25,372 nucleotides of DNA from a virus. Position numbers and translations under genes: made by a program. Every line of letters begins with the position of its first letter. Positions within the stretch are counted from its first letter, which is position 1. Location: the IMG/VR virus record IMGVR_UViG_3300046804_003128, positions 1 to 25,372 of that record. One strand, 5' to 3'. This document shows, piece after piece, positions 1-5,542 of the stretch. Under the pieces are notes generated by a model. That model ran no database searches and was not told the origin of the DNA. It worked only from the letters and a program-made list of their open reading frames with translations.

Positions 1-87
1 AACAGTAAACTGATTCTTGCCAGATGGATAGGCATGGACTGCCATGGGGTGAACGGAGGCTTCTGTTAATTCGCGAAAAGTCTTCAT
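1..87 (-). CDS. N-terminus of a possible internal (capsid-packaged) protein, partial
   Basis: Only the first 29 codons are in the window; the gene runs off the left edge. It begins MKTFRELTEASV. From memory, this closely resembles the start of T4 internal protein III (MKTYQEFIAEASV), whose first ten residues are the capsid-targeting sequence removed by the gp21 protease after Glu. Here L-T-E|A fits the same L/I-x-E|A cleavage rule. If that reading is right, the product is packed in the prohead, trimmed and injected with the DNA. The start ATG at 85-87 lies seven bases after the stop of the preceding gene, with AAGGG upstream. The gene is last in the unit driven by the promoter at 1921-1949. 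Similar MKTF-type leaders also occur on other phage proteins, so the role stays tentative without the rest of the gene. Confidence 0.6.
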   Translation of the reverse strand, partial: MKTFRELTEASVHPMAVHAYPSGKNQFTV

Positions 88-94
88 TTTAGCT

Positions 95-475
95 TTACCC
101 TTTTGGATAGATGCAATGAGATCCGTTCTCGCCGTCCTCACTCACATCGATGATGATATCTCTCTTAGGGTATTTATCTTTTATCTTAATTGCAAGATCA
201 TCTGAAATCATCTCACAGGAACGATAATTTAGCTGGAGAATTCCATCAGAATATAGGGATTCTAGCCAACGTTTGAACTGGATGAACTCGATATCACGGT
301 CATCATGAAATACTTCAATTTGAATCTTAAAGTGAAAAATATGGCGATGAGGATAGCCAAGGAAACTTACATCATAATCATCTCCAGTTTTTAGCTTAGG
401 ATCTTCTAGTGCTGCTGGGTATTTGTGAATGCCTTCTTTGGCAAACTTTACCCAAATAAATTTTTGATCAGTCAT
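95..475 (-). CDS. Conserved phage-type hypothetical protein, 126 aa
   Basis: I do not recognise a functional family. The start is ATG 475, preceded by GGAG at a spacing of nine; an in-frame GTG at 490 lacks a ribosome site and would lie inside the preceding gene. The start overlaps the stop of the preceding gene by a few bases, so the two are probably translationally coupled. The central part is rich in charged and aromatic residues (around GYPHRHIFHFKIQIEV and RDIEFIQFKRW), followed by a conserved-looking C-terminal stretch with DIIIDVSEDGENG. It has no signal peptide or membrane segment and looks like a small soluble mixed alpha/beta protein. The His-rich HRHIFHFK segment could bind a metal or nucleotide, but this is a guess. 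Confidence 0.8.
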   Translation of the reverse strand: MTDQKFIWVKFAKEGIHKYPAALEDPKLKTGDDYDVSFLGYPHRHIFHFKIQIEVFHDDRDIEFIQFKRWLESLYSDGILQLNYRSCEMISDDLAIKIKDKYPKRDIIIDVSEDGENGSHCIYPKG

Positions 476-755
476 TGAAGTTAACTCCACTCTTTGTTCT
501 TAATGAATATACTTTACGATCCATGTTAGGATATAGCTTCTTTGTTTGAAGCTTAACATTTCCTGGAAAAACTAGGTAATACTTACAAGGAGTTGTATCT
601 GTTTTACCAATCTCGATGTCATTGAAATAACGATTGAATTCAGCAATACGAGCTTGTACACCTTGTCTACGTGTAATGATCTTTAACTCATTTGCTGTCT
701 TTGGACCTGTACCAAGTGCATTCAAAATACGAGAATATGACTTCATTGTCTTCAT
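468..755 (-). CDS. Small winged-helix-like DNA-binding protein (predicted), 95 aa
   Basis: The N-terminal half reads as a helix-turn-helix: residues about 8-45 (ILNALGTGPKTANELK, then a basic helix RRQGVQARIAEFNRYF), followed by short beta segments and a conserved-looking KYYLVF. This fits a winged-helix fold of the kind found in small phage regulators, though no exact family is recognised. The basic helix RRQGVQARIAEF is the likely recognition helix. The gene starts at ATG 755, two bases after the stop of the GIY-YIG gene (TAATATG). A second in-frame ATG at 746 is possible. The neighbours are accessory genes behind the 1921-1949 promoter, so it could regulate that unit; this is inferred from position only. 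Confidence 0.75.
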   Translation of the reverse strand: MKTMKSYSRILNALGTGPKTANELKIITRRQGVQARIAEFNRYFNDIEIGKTDTTPCKYYLVFPGNVKLQTKKLYPNMDRKVYSLRTKSGVNFND

Positions 756-756
756 A

Positions 757-1224
757 TTATATTGCTTTCTTTTTCACTTTATGTTGTTTGTTCATAGGAG
801 GATTATAATGTCTAATTAGTTCTGCTTCAACACCATGTTGATTGACCCATCTGTTATCAGGAAATTTTTCTCTAATACTAGAAAGTGGTAGTACATAAAC
901 ATGGACATGCTTATTTGTTTTTCTAGCTTGCTCGGCCAGTTTATCACCCTTGAAGTGTCTGAATGTTCTTTCACAGTTAGAGTTGGAACGTTTATTTACC
1001 CAACGTGATTGAAACGAGTTACTATACTCACCAATATATACTAACTCTTCATCATGGTAAACAGCATACAATCCACCAAGTGATTCAAACTTCTCTTGGT
1101 TGACAATATCAATAGCCTTTTCACCTCTTTGACCAGTAATAGTCATAGTATAGTGAAAAGTCCAACCTTGAAGTTGTTTTGTTTTATTAGCAACTGAAAA
1201 GGAAGGTTCAAGTTCGACAATCAT
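757..1224 (-). CDS. GIY-YIG domain protein (putative nuclease), 155 aa
   Basis: The GIY-YIG nuclease signature is visible: G51-L52-Y53 in GGLYAVY, Y63-I64-G65 in LVYIGEYSNSFQSRW with the expected Arg at about 74, and a candidate metal-binding Glu at about 135 in GVEAELIRHYNPPMNK, a typical end for this domain. GIY-YIG proteins cut DNA using one divalent metal; in T4-like phages they include homing endonucleases (Seg, I-Tev), while others serve repair or restriction. There is no recognisable additional DNA-binding module, only about 50 residues before the core. A freestanding homing-type or defence-related nuclease are both possible. It lies three bases downstream of a second GIY-YIG-like gene and starts at ATG 1224. 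Confidence 0.75.
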   Translation of the reverse strand: MIVELEPSFSVANKTKQLQGWTFHYTMTITGQRGEKAIDIVNQEKFESLGGLYAVYHDEELVYIGEYSNSFQSRWVNKRSNSNCERTFRHFKGDKLAEQARKTNKHVHVYVLPLSSIREKFPDNRWVNQHGVEAELIRHYNPPMNKQHKVKKKAI

Positions 1225-1227
1225 ATA

Positions 1228-1671
1228 TCACCTATTCAATATTTCTTTTCTAGTATTATGGAGTTGTTGAAATAATGAACCAGCATGTTTCTTTGTTAAT
1301 AGTCTCATCTCAGTTATACCAGTATTGTTTTTATAATAGTTTCTATCTGGTATGTTTAGATAATTTTCTACCCATACTTTGTATTCTTTAGCAGGGATAA
1401 CTTTATTGAGAATATGCTGTTCAAACTCCATAGCAGAAACTACATTGTTAAATGGCATTGAAAACTTAGGTGATATAATCCAATCATCATAATTTTTTTG
1501 ATAACCATCATTAATCTTAGGATTGAAACGATCCATAATATCATAATGATGAGTTATTCCTATTTTAACAAACACATGATCATCATCAGGCATTGGATAT
1601 ACCTTGTTTGTCATTGTTACTGCATAGACTTTTCTTTTAAATTCAGACCAATTGAATTTAGATAACTCCAT
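1228..1671 (-). CDS. T5orf172/GIY-YIG-like protein, 147 aa
   Basis: The N-terminal half carries a divergent GIY-YIG pattern: VYAVTM (first strand), then HVFVKIGITHHYDIMDRFNP (second strand KIG with an Arg in the following helix), then AMEFEQHILNKV, where a Glu could be the metal ligand, and a C-terminal TGITEMRLL. This is the layout of the T5orf172/Mug113-type branch of GIY-YIG proteins, often in phages. ATG 1671 is chosen over ATG 1677 because AAGGG sits eight bases before the former and only two before the latter. It overlaps the preceding 76-aa gene by 14 bases. Function (DNA cleavage, homing or another role) cannot be assigned from the sequence. Confidence 0.7.
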   Translation of the reverse strand: MELSKFNWSEFKRKVYAVTMTNKVYPMPDDDHVFVKIGITHHYDIMDRFNPKINDGYQKNYDDWIISPKFSMPFNNVVSAMEFEQHILNKVIPAKEYKVWVENYLNIPDRNYYKNNTGITEMRLLTKKHAGSLFQQLHNTRKEILNR

Positions 1672-1888
1672 AACCATGACCCTTCATAATAAAGTTATTG
1701 ACTGACTTAAGGATATAGTCCTTACTAGAACTTCTCTTAAGTTGTTCAATCAATGAGTTATTTGGAGCACGTGCATTGGAAATGAGATCAATACACCTCT
1801 GACGAAAATCATCTACTGTCATATTGTAATAATCTTGGTAGAAAGAGATTTGGTCAAACTCTTTAATTTTTGTGCTAGATTGTTTCAT
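1658..1888 (-). CDS. Hypothetical protein, 76 aa, first gene of its unit
   Basis: A small, charged, mostly helical protein that I do not recognise. An in-frame ATG at 1903 has no ribosome site; the next ATG at 1888 has GGAG nine bases upstream, so 1888 is chosen. It is the first gene behind the strong sigma70-like promoter at 1921-1949. It overlaps the following GIY-YIG-like gene by 14 bases and is presumably coupled to it. The sequence has a Tyr/Asp-rich helix (YQDYYNMTVDDFRQR) and a basic, Ser-rich middle (IEQLKRSSSKDYILK). It could be a partner of the adjacent nuclease-like genes, inferred from position only. Confidence 0.75.
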   Translation of the reverse strand: MKQSSTKIKEFDQISFYQDYYNMTVDDFRQRCIDLISNARAPNNSLIEQLKRSSSKDYILKSVNNFIMKGHGYGVI

Positions 1889-1906
1889 GTCAGTTTTCTC
1901 CATTGG

Positions 1907-1949
1907 TTGACATTCTTATTAATATACGATAATTTAATAAAAATGTCAA
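1907..1949. promoter_or_regulatory. 43-nt near-perfect inverted repeat overlapping a promoter (operator-like)
   Basis: Two 16-nt arms, TTGACATTCTTATTAA on the left and the reverse complement of TTGACATTTTTATTAA on the right, flank an 11-nt spacer and differ at one position. The right arm holds the -35 box of the minus-strand promoter, and the -10 box spans the left-arm end and spacer. A dimeric regulator bound here would cover the whole promoter. Confidence 0.65.
1921..1949 (-). promoter_or_regulatory. Sigma70-type (early) promoter for the 1888-1 unit
   Basis: On the minus strand TTGACA (1949-1944), exactly 17 bases, then TATATT (1926-1921): a consensus -35, optimal spacing and a 5/6 match at -10. 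The first gene starts about 33 bases beyond the -10. The same box with the extension CGTATATTAATAA recurs at 14684-14712. Confidence 0.8.
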
Positions 1950-1967
1950 CTGGAAAAAACCCAATGA

Positions 1968-2003
1968 TTACAAGCAGCTATATTTACTTTGGGATGCTTG
2001 TAA
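1968..2003 (-). terminator. Possible weak terminator hairpin at the end of folE
   Basis: A 9-bp inverted repeat (TTACAAGCA / TGCTTGTAA) with an 18-base loop covers the last codons and stop of folE. On the minus strand a TTTTTT run follows about ten bases later. The stem is short and AT-rich and the U-run is displaced, so termination is only possible. The position, at the end of the metabolic operon and just before the next promoter, is apt. Confidence 0.3.
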
Positions 2004-2729
2004 CTTCACATTCTGGAAGAATTCATTCTTAATTCCATCGATGTAGAACATGCCATGTAATACAGTTGTTTGTGTCAAGGATGATGATGCCATAATCCCA
2101 CGATTAGTACAACACCCATGTTCTGCTGCAACATGGACTGCAACATTTTCACTATTTGTAGCTTCCATAATAGCTTGTGCAATATCACCACAAAGTTCTT
2201 CTTGTAGTGTTCCACGACGAGCACAGTGTTGTGCAAGACGTACATATTTTGAAAGACCAATAACTTTTGTTGTTGGAATGATTCCAATATATGCAGTTCC
2301 TGATACTGGCTGATGATGATGTGAGCACATGGACTTAAGTTCTGCTCTCACAACTAACATTCCGTTGTAAGGATCTGTACCATGTGAACCATCATTAGGG
2401 AATGCAGTTACTTCTGGTGCTGGAAAATATCTACCAGACATAATCTCATTGACATACATCTTAGCAAGACGTCTAGCAGTTCCCTTAGAGTTTGGATCAT
2501 TATCTACGTCAATAAGTAATGAACGTAGTACACCATCAAACTTATCTGCTACCTCGTCAATGAGTAACCCACGATCATCATCGTCCATAAATTGGCTAAT
2601 GTTATCATTGGCAAAAAACCTAACATTGGCATCTTTTAACTTCTTTCTAATTTTCATTGAAACTGGCTGATAGCTTACAGATGTTTCAATTCTTGTTGGT
2701 TCAGTAATAATGTCTTTCACCTTACTCAT
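1968..2729 (-). CDS. folE: GTP cyclohydrolase I (FolE type)
   Basis: Converts GTP to 7,8-dihydroneopterin triphosphate, the entry step to both folate and 7-deazaguanine (preQ0) synthesis. The conserved core is clear: C135-S-H-H138, the motif VIGLSKYVRL at about 156-165, LQEELCGDIA, and H204-G-C206 before TNRG. Cys135, His138 and Cys206 match the three zinc ligands of E. coli FolE, and His137 and His204 match active-site histidines. Length (253 aa) is slightly above the usual 220. It overlaps queD by four bases (ATGA), so the two are coupled. With QueD and QueE in the same operon, the job is more likely preQ0 supply than folate. It is the last gene of the metabolic block. Confidence 0.93.
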   Translation of the reverse strand: MSKVKDIITEPTRIETSVSYQPVSMKIRKKLKDANVRFFANDNISQFMDDDDRGLLIDEVADKFDGVLRSLLIDVDNDPNSKGTARRLAKMYVNEIMSGRYFPAPEVTAFPNDGSHGTDPYNGMLVVRAELKSMCSHHHQPVSGTAYIGIIPTTKVIGLSKYVRLAQHCARRGTLQEELCGDIAQAIMEATNSENVAVHVAAEHGCCTNRGIMASSSLTQTTVLHGMFYIDGIKNEFFQNVKLQASQSKYSCL

Positions 2730-3247
2730 GCGAACAAATCCTCATTCCATTCTCTATGACCCTCACGATATGCCATATTGGCAATCGTTTCACGAACTTC
2801 TACCTTAAAGCACCAAAGGCGTTCAGCTTCACCAGGTCCCCACATATCAGGAATATACACACCATTAACATACTTATAAAGCATGTCAGAAAGACCTTCA
2901 CAACCAAGCTTTGGTAGAATAGTTAGTTTAGCTAAATTCTTTTTTTCTAGCAACTTAAAAGTTTCCATTTCTGGATCATCTTGAGCTACCAACAAAGTAT
3001 GGTCAAATTGATCTTCCAATACCTTCTTAAGTTCCTTGAGTCCACCATAATCAGCTACCCAGTTACGAATATCTAATGTATCGGAACCAAAATAAAATTT
3101 CATAGAGAAGGAATAACCATGAATAAGATTGCAATGGCTATCTGCTCTCCATTGCCTATAGGCACAAGGAAATGCATTATGATATTCTTTAGTACTTACA
3201 TATTTGTATGTTCTTGGTCTTGGCCCAAAGTTACTGTCCCACATCAT
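2726..3247 (-). CDS. queD: 6-carboxy-tetrahydropterin synthase-like protein (QueD/PTPS family)
   Basis: Expected to act on the FolE product to form 6-carboxy-5,6,7,8-tetrahydropterin for preQ0 synthesis. The family pattern is recognisable: ADSHCNLIHGYSFSMKF at about 35-51 (the C-x3-H-G segment with catalytic Cys39), FDHTLL (Asp82-His83 of the catalytic triad) and a late Glu in CEGLSDML. At 173 aa it is longer than E. coli QueD (about 120). Two of the usual three zinc His positions appear to be Tyr (PCAYRQ instead of AAHR, HGY instead of HGH), so the metal site may be altered. ATG 3247 or the adjacent ATG 3244 can serve, with AAGGA upstream. It overlaps the preceding 80-aa gene and folE. Confidence 0.85.
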   Translation of the reverse strand: MMWDSNFGPRPRTYKYVSTKEYHNAFPCAYRQWRADSHCNLIHGYSFSMKFYFGSDTLDIRNWVADYGGLKELKKVLEDQFDHTLLVAQDDPEMETFKLLEKKNLAKLTILPKLGCEGLSDMLYKYVNGVYIPDMWGPGEAERLWCFKVEVRETIANMAYREGHREWNEDLFA

Positions 3248-3473
3248 TATTATTATCCTTCTTAACTAGAAACGTTTCTATTCTACGGTCAATATATTCA
3301 TCTAGATGTTTTTTAAATTTTTCTTTCGTAGCAGGTAGAATTTTATTGCGAATATCATCAGCTTGTCGCCATCTACCTTCTTTATTAGCGTACCATTCAT
3401 CATCTAAAGAATCTATAAGCGACTCTAAAGATGTAATTACATCTTCAATAATTTCACTACTTCTTCTTGGCAT
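3231..3473 (-). CDS. Hypothetical protein, 80 aa, in the deazaguanine operon
   Basis: Not recognised. The start is ATG 3473, overlapping the queE stop as TAATG; the frame stays open further upstream, but that part lies wholly inside queE. The protein is short, soluble and strongly helical, with an acidic N-terminal helix (EIIEDVITSLESLIDSLDDEW) and a basic C-terminal part (ATKEKFKKHLDEYIDRRIE). Placement between queE and queD, with overlaps on both sides, suggests co-translation. It could assist the pathway or merely be a passenger. Confidence 0.75.
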   Translation of the reverse strand: MPRRSSEIIEDVITSLESLIDSLDDEWYANKEGRWRQADDIRNKILPATKEKFKKHLDEYIDRRIETFLVKKDNNNDVGQ

Positions 3474-4336
3474 TACGTACCCCAGGCGTTCTTCCACAAC
3501 TGCACTTGTAGACGTGGAGTGTAACGCCAACCGTGCTTCATAGCAAGATCTGCAACCCATTTCTCGTTAGTATCATATACCTTTGTAGTACCACCAGCAG
3601 GCATAAGATATATTGGAATGTGTTGCATTGCAGCACGAAGTGTCATCGAATAATCATCAATTGCTTTAATAACGTCTTGGTAGTCTTCTTCATTAGACAC
3701 TACCCACTTAAAGTATGTGAGACTGCCGTTATCATAATACTGTTTAATAATCTCAGGACGAATAGCTTCTTCCCACTTCTCACCAGATGATGGTAACTTA
3801 GAAGATACACTGAAAGTAATATTCAAATCTGGAAAGCAATCATTAGACTTAAACCAATCGATCAATTCTGGTTTTAGTTCTTGTGTACCATTTGTCTCAA
3901 ATGTTATATGAGTAAGGTTCATATCCTGTTTAAAGATTTCTTCAAACAAAGCAATATATGAACGTTGCCATCCAAGTAGTGGCTCACCACCTGTAAGAAT
4001 CAAATGCTTATCTGGTCCAAACTTTCCATCAGGTAGAAGTTCTTTCATCTTTGCTACAATAGCTTCTACAGTCATTAAAGGTGAAAGATGCTTGAACCTC
4101 ACATCCCACGATGCATAAGAATCACATCCTGTATGTACTAAAGGAAGATCTTCATAGTTTTCATATTGTTTAGGATCTATGGATAATCTTTCTTCTGATA
4201 ACTGTCCACGTGGCATACCAAATCCTGAACACATAAAGTTACAACCAAACGTGCGAAGAAATACTGAAGGTGTACCTAGATATTGTCCCTCACCTTGTAG
4301 TGAGTAAAATAATTCTGCAACTTTAATCTTAGACAT
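3473..4336 (-). CDS. queE: 7-carboxy-7-deazaguanine synthase-like radical SAM enzyme (QueE)
   Basis: Radical SAM enzyme that contracts the ring of carboxytetrahydropterin to 7-carboxy-7-deazaguanine. Evidence (numbered from ATG 4363): the family N-terminus VAELFYSLQGEGQYLGTPSVF, a cysteine cluster starting FGC41NFMC45, the SAM-binding ILTGGEPLL, and ETNGT. Unusually, the third cluster cysteine does not follow C45: the C-D-S/T-x3-W motif that normally holds it appears at C80-D-S-Y-A-S-W86, after a 34-residue insertion. The start ATG 4336 (287 aa) has AGGAGA well placed; the upstream ATG at 4363 would lie inside the previous gene. It overlaps the preceding gene by eight bases. Paired with folE and queD in one operon. 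Confidence 0.88.
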   Translation of the reverse strand: MSKIKVAELFYSLQGEGQYLGTPSVFLRTFGCNFMCSGFGMPRGQLSEERLSIDPKQYENYEDLPLVHTGCDSYASWDVRFKHLSPLMTVEAIVAKMKELLPDGKFGPDKHLILTGGEPLLGWQRSYIALFEEIFKQDMNLTHITFETNGTQELKPELIDWFKSNDCFPDLNITFSVSSKLPSSGEKWEEAIRPEIIKQYYDNGSLTYFKWVVSNEEDYQDVIKAIDDYSMTLRAAMQHIPIYLMPAGGTTKVYDTNEKWVADLAMKHGWRYTPRLQVQLWKNAWGT

Positions 4337-4598
4337 CTTTATCTTTCTCCTGATAGAGCTCAACTGCAGCTGATAGCATACGATTTAATTCAGCACTTAT
4401 TGCAATCTCTAGCTCTTCTGTTATTTGACCATTAACTTTATAAGCTCTGTCTTTATCTATTTTGTAAATGTCTACATCAATAGATAATTTACCATCTTTA
4501 TCTTCGTGAACAAAATCACCAGGAGGAAAGGTTACAAAATATTCTCCAACCCTAAATCCTTCTTTAAGTTGTTCTTTACTTATTCCATTTTCCATCAT
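4329..4598 (-). CDS. Hypothetical protein, 89 aa
   Basis: Not recognised. A small, acidic, soluble protein: an N-terminal segment with FRVGEYFVTFPPGDFVHEDKDG, likely beta, then a C-terminal helix (ITEELEIAISAELNRMLSAAVELYQEK). It overlaps the end of the deformylase gene by 23 bases and the start of queE by eight, so it is tightly packed into the operon. ATG 4598 or ATG 4595 can be used; AAGGG lies five or eight bases upstream, the latter being the better spacing. No motif links it to deazaguanine chemistry. Confidence 0.75.
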   Translation of the reverse strand: MMENGISKEQLKEGFRVGEYFVTFPPGDFVHEDKDGKLSIDVDIYKIDKDRAYKVNGQITEELEIAISAELNRMLSAAVELYQEKDKDV

Positions 4599-5076
4599 AG
4601 TAACCCTTCATAGCTTTATCTCTATGATACTTGTTTGCTCTATTAACAAATACAATACCATCTAAATGATCCATTTCATGTTGAAACACTCTTGCAGTAA
4701 GACCGTCAAATGTCATAGAAGTAGTTTCACCTGATGGTGTCTGAAATCTAACTCTGATATGCTTTGATCTCTTAACCTTAACATTTACACCTGGAAAAGA
4801 GAGACAACCCTCTTCGAGAGTTTCTGTTTCATCACCATAGTGTACAATTTTTGGATTGAAGCAAACAAAATTCTCAGGTGAGCTTCTCATAACAAATACA
4901 CGAAATGGAACGCCAACCTGATTGGCTGACAATCCTACACCCTTATAATCATTCATTATTTGAATTAATCCAACAGCTAATTCATTCGGATCACCAGGAG
5001 GATTTGCAAAGTCAAATAGATCACAAGGTGTTGATAGCATTGTATGAGGATATTTTAAAATTGTATCGTCACTCAT
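4576..5076 (-). CDS. def: Peptide deformylase
   Basis: Removes the formyl group from the N-terminal Met of new proteins. All three family motifs are present: motif 1 GVGLSANQVG at 46-55 (usually GxGxAAxQ; Ser replaces one Ala), motif 2 EGCLSFPG at about 89-96 with the metal-binding Cys91, and motif 3 QHEMDHLDG at 132-140 with metal ligands His133 and His137 and catalytic Glu134. At 166 aa it is close to bacterial enzymes and ends soon after motif 3. ATG 5076 is chosen because GAGG lies seven bases before it; ATG 5082 has almost no spacing. The start overlaps the stop of a 58-aa gene (ATGA). Deformylases are known accessory genes of marine phages. Confidence 0.93.
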   Translation of the reverse strand: MSDDTILKYPHTMLSTPCDLFDFANPPGDPNELAVGLIQIMNDYKGVGLSANQVGVPFRVFVMRSSPENFVCFNPKIVHYGDETETLEEGCLSFPGVNVKVKRSKHIRVRFQTPSGETTSMTFDGLTARVFQHEMDHLDGIVFVNRANKYHRDKAMKGYYDGKWNK

Positions 5077-5249
5077 ACCCATTCCTCAACAATACCAACG
5101 ATCTCAGCTGCTAGAAACCAGGCAGCAAGATATATTATATCATGCCCAAACCAAATAACAGAAGCACAACCAATTATACGTAAAAGACTTTTGACATATG
5201 ACCAATATCCATGCCATGATCTATAATTCTTTTCAAAATCATCACTCAT
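5073..5249 (-). CDS. Small membrane protein, 58 aa
   Basis: A short gene with AGGAG before ATG 5249 and a stop overlapping the deformylase start (ATGA). The product begins MSDDFEKNYRSWHGYWSYVK and continues with a hydrophobic, aromatic stretch (LLRIIGCASVIWFGHD, then IIYLAAWFLAAEIVGIV) that looks like one or two membrane segments, ending EEWV. A Trp/Tyr-rich N-terminus followed by a hydrophobic C-terminal half is common in tiny phage inner-membrane proteins. Function unknown. The spacing of two bases to the upstream gene and the coupled start downstream support it as a real gene. Confidence 0.7.
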   Translation of the reverse strand: MSDDFEKNYRSWHGYWSYVKSLLRIIGCASVIWFGHDIIYLAAWFLAAEIVGIVEEWV

Positions 5250-5251
5250 AA

Positions 5252-5542
5252 TTAAACTCCTGCTGCTCCATTGCCACTTACTGGTGTTTTGTTAATATGG
5301 AAAGATCCTGCTACGCCGATAGAAGTTGCTTTAGTAGGGCAATTAGGAACACTACACACAACACCACTGATTCCATTTCTACCACAAATAGGACACGAAG
5401 TCCAGTCTTCCATAGGTGCTGGATGAGGTAACTTTATGTAAGGATTCAAAAGATCAGCATCCGCTCTACCACGTTTATAACCTTCATCAAAACCATCTCT
5501 AAAACCTTCTTTGTAGGTCTTCAATTTTTCTTCTGTTGTCAT
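5252..5542 (-). CDS. Small zinc-ribbon-like protein, 96 aa
   Basis: The start overlaps the gp46 stop (ATGA). Residues 1-30 are a charged helix with a repeated Tyr/Gly pattern (YKEGFRDGFDEGYKRGRADAD). Next comes a Cys-rich knuckle, SCPICGRNGISG followed by VCSVPNCP, giving C-x2-C-x8-C-x4-C, a plausible zinc site. The tail is Gly/Ala/Val-rich. The charged helix plus knuckle resembles small phage proteins of unknown role. Its place directly after gp46 suggests it is expressed with the recombination genes. No catalytic motif is seen. Confidence 0.75.
   Translation of the reverse strand: MTTEEKLKTYKEGFRDGFDEGYKRGRADADLLNPYIKLPHPAPMEDWTSCPICGRNGISGVVCSVPNCPTKATSIGVAGSFHINKTPVSGNGAAGV

Noticed and set aside
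1907-1935. Plus-strand promoter TTGACA-17-TAATTT within the palindrome
   Set aside because: The -10 is poor and no plus-strand gene follows; the match follows from the arm symmetry. An antisense RNA to folE is possible but unsupported.
4337-4363. Upstream start (ATG 4363) for queE
   Set aside because: The extra nine residues (basic, not family-like) lie within the preceding gene; AGGAGA is placed for ATG 4336.
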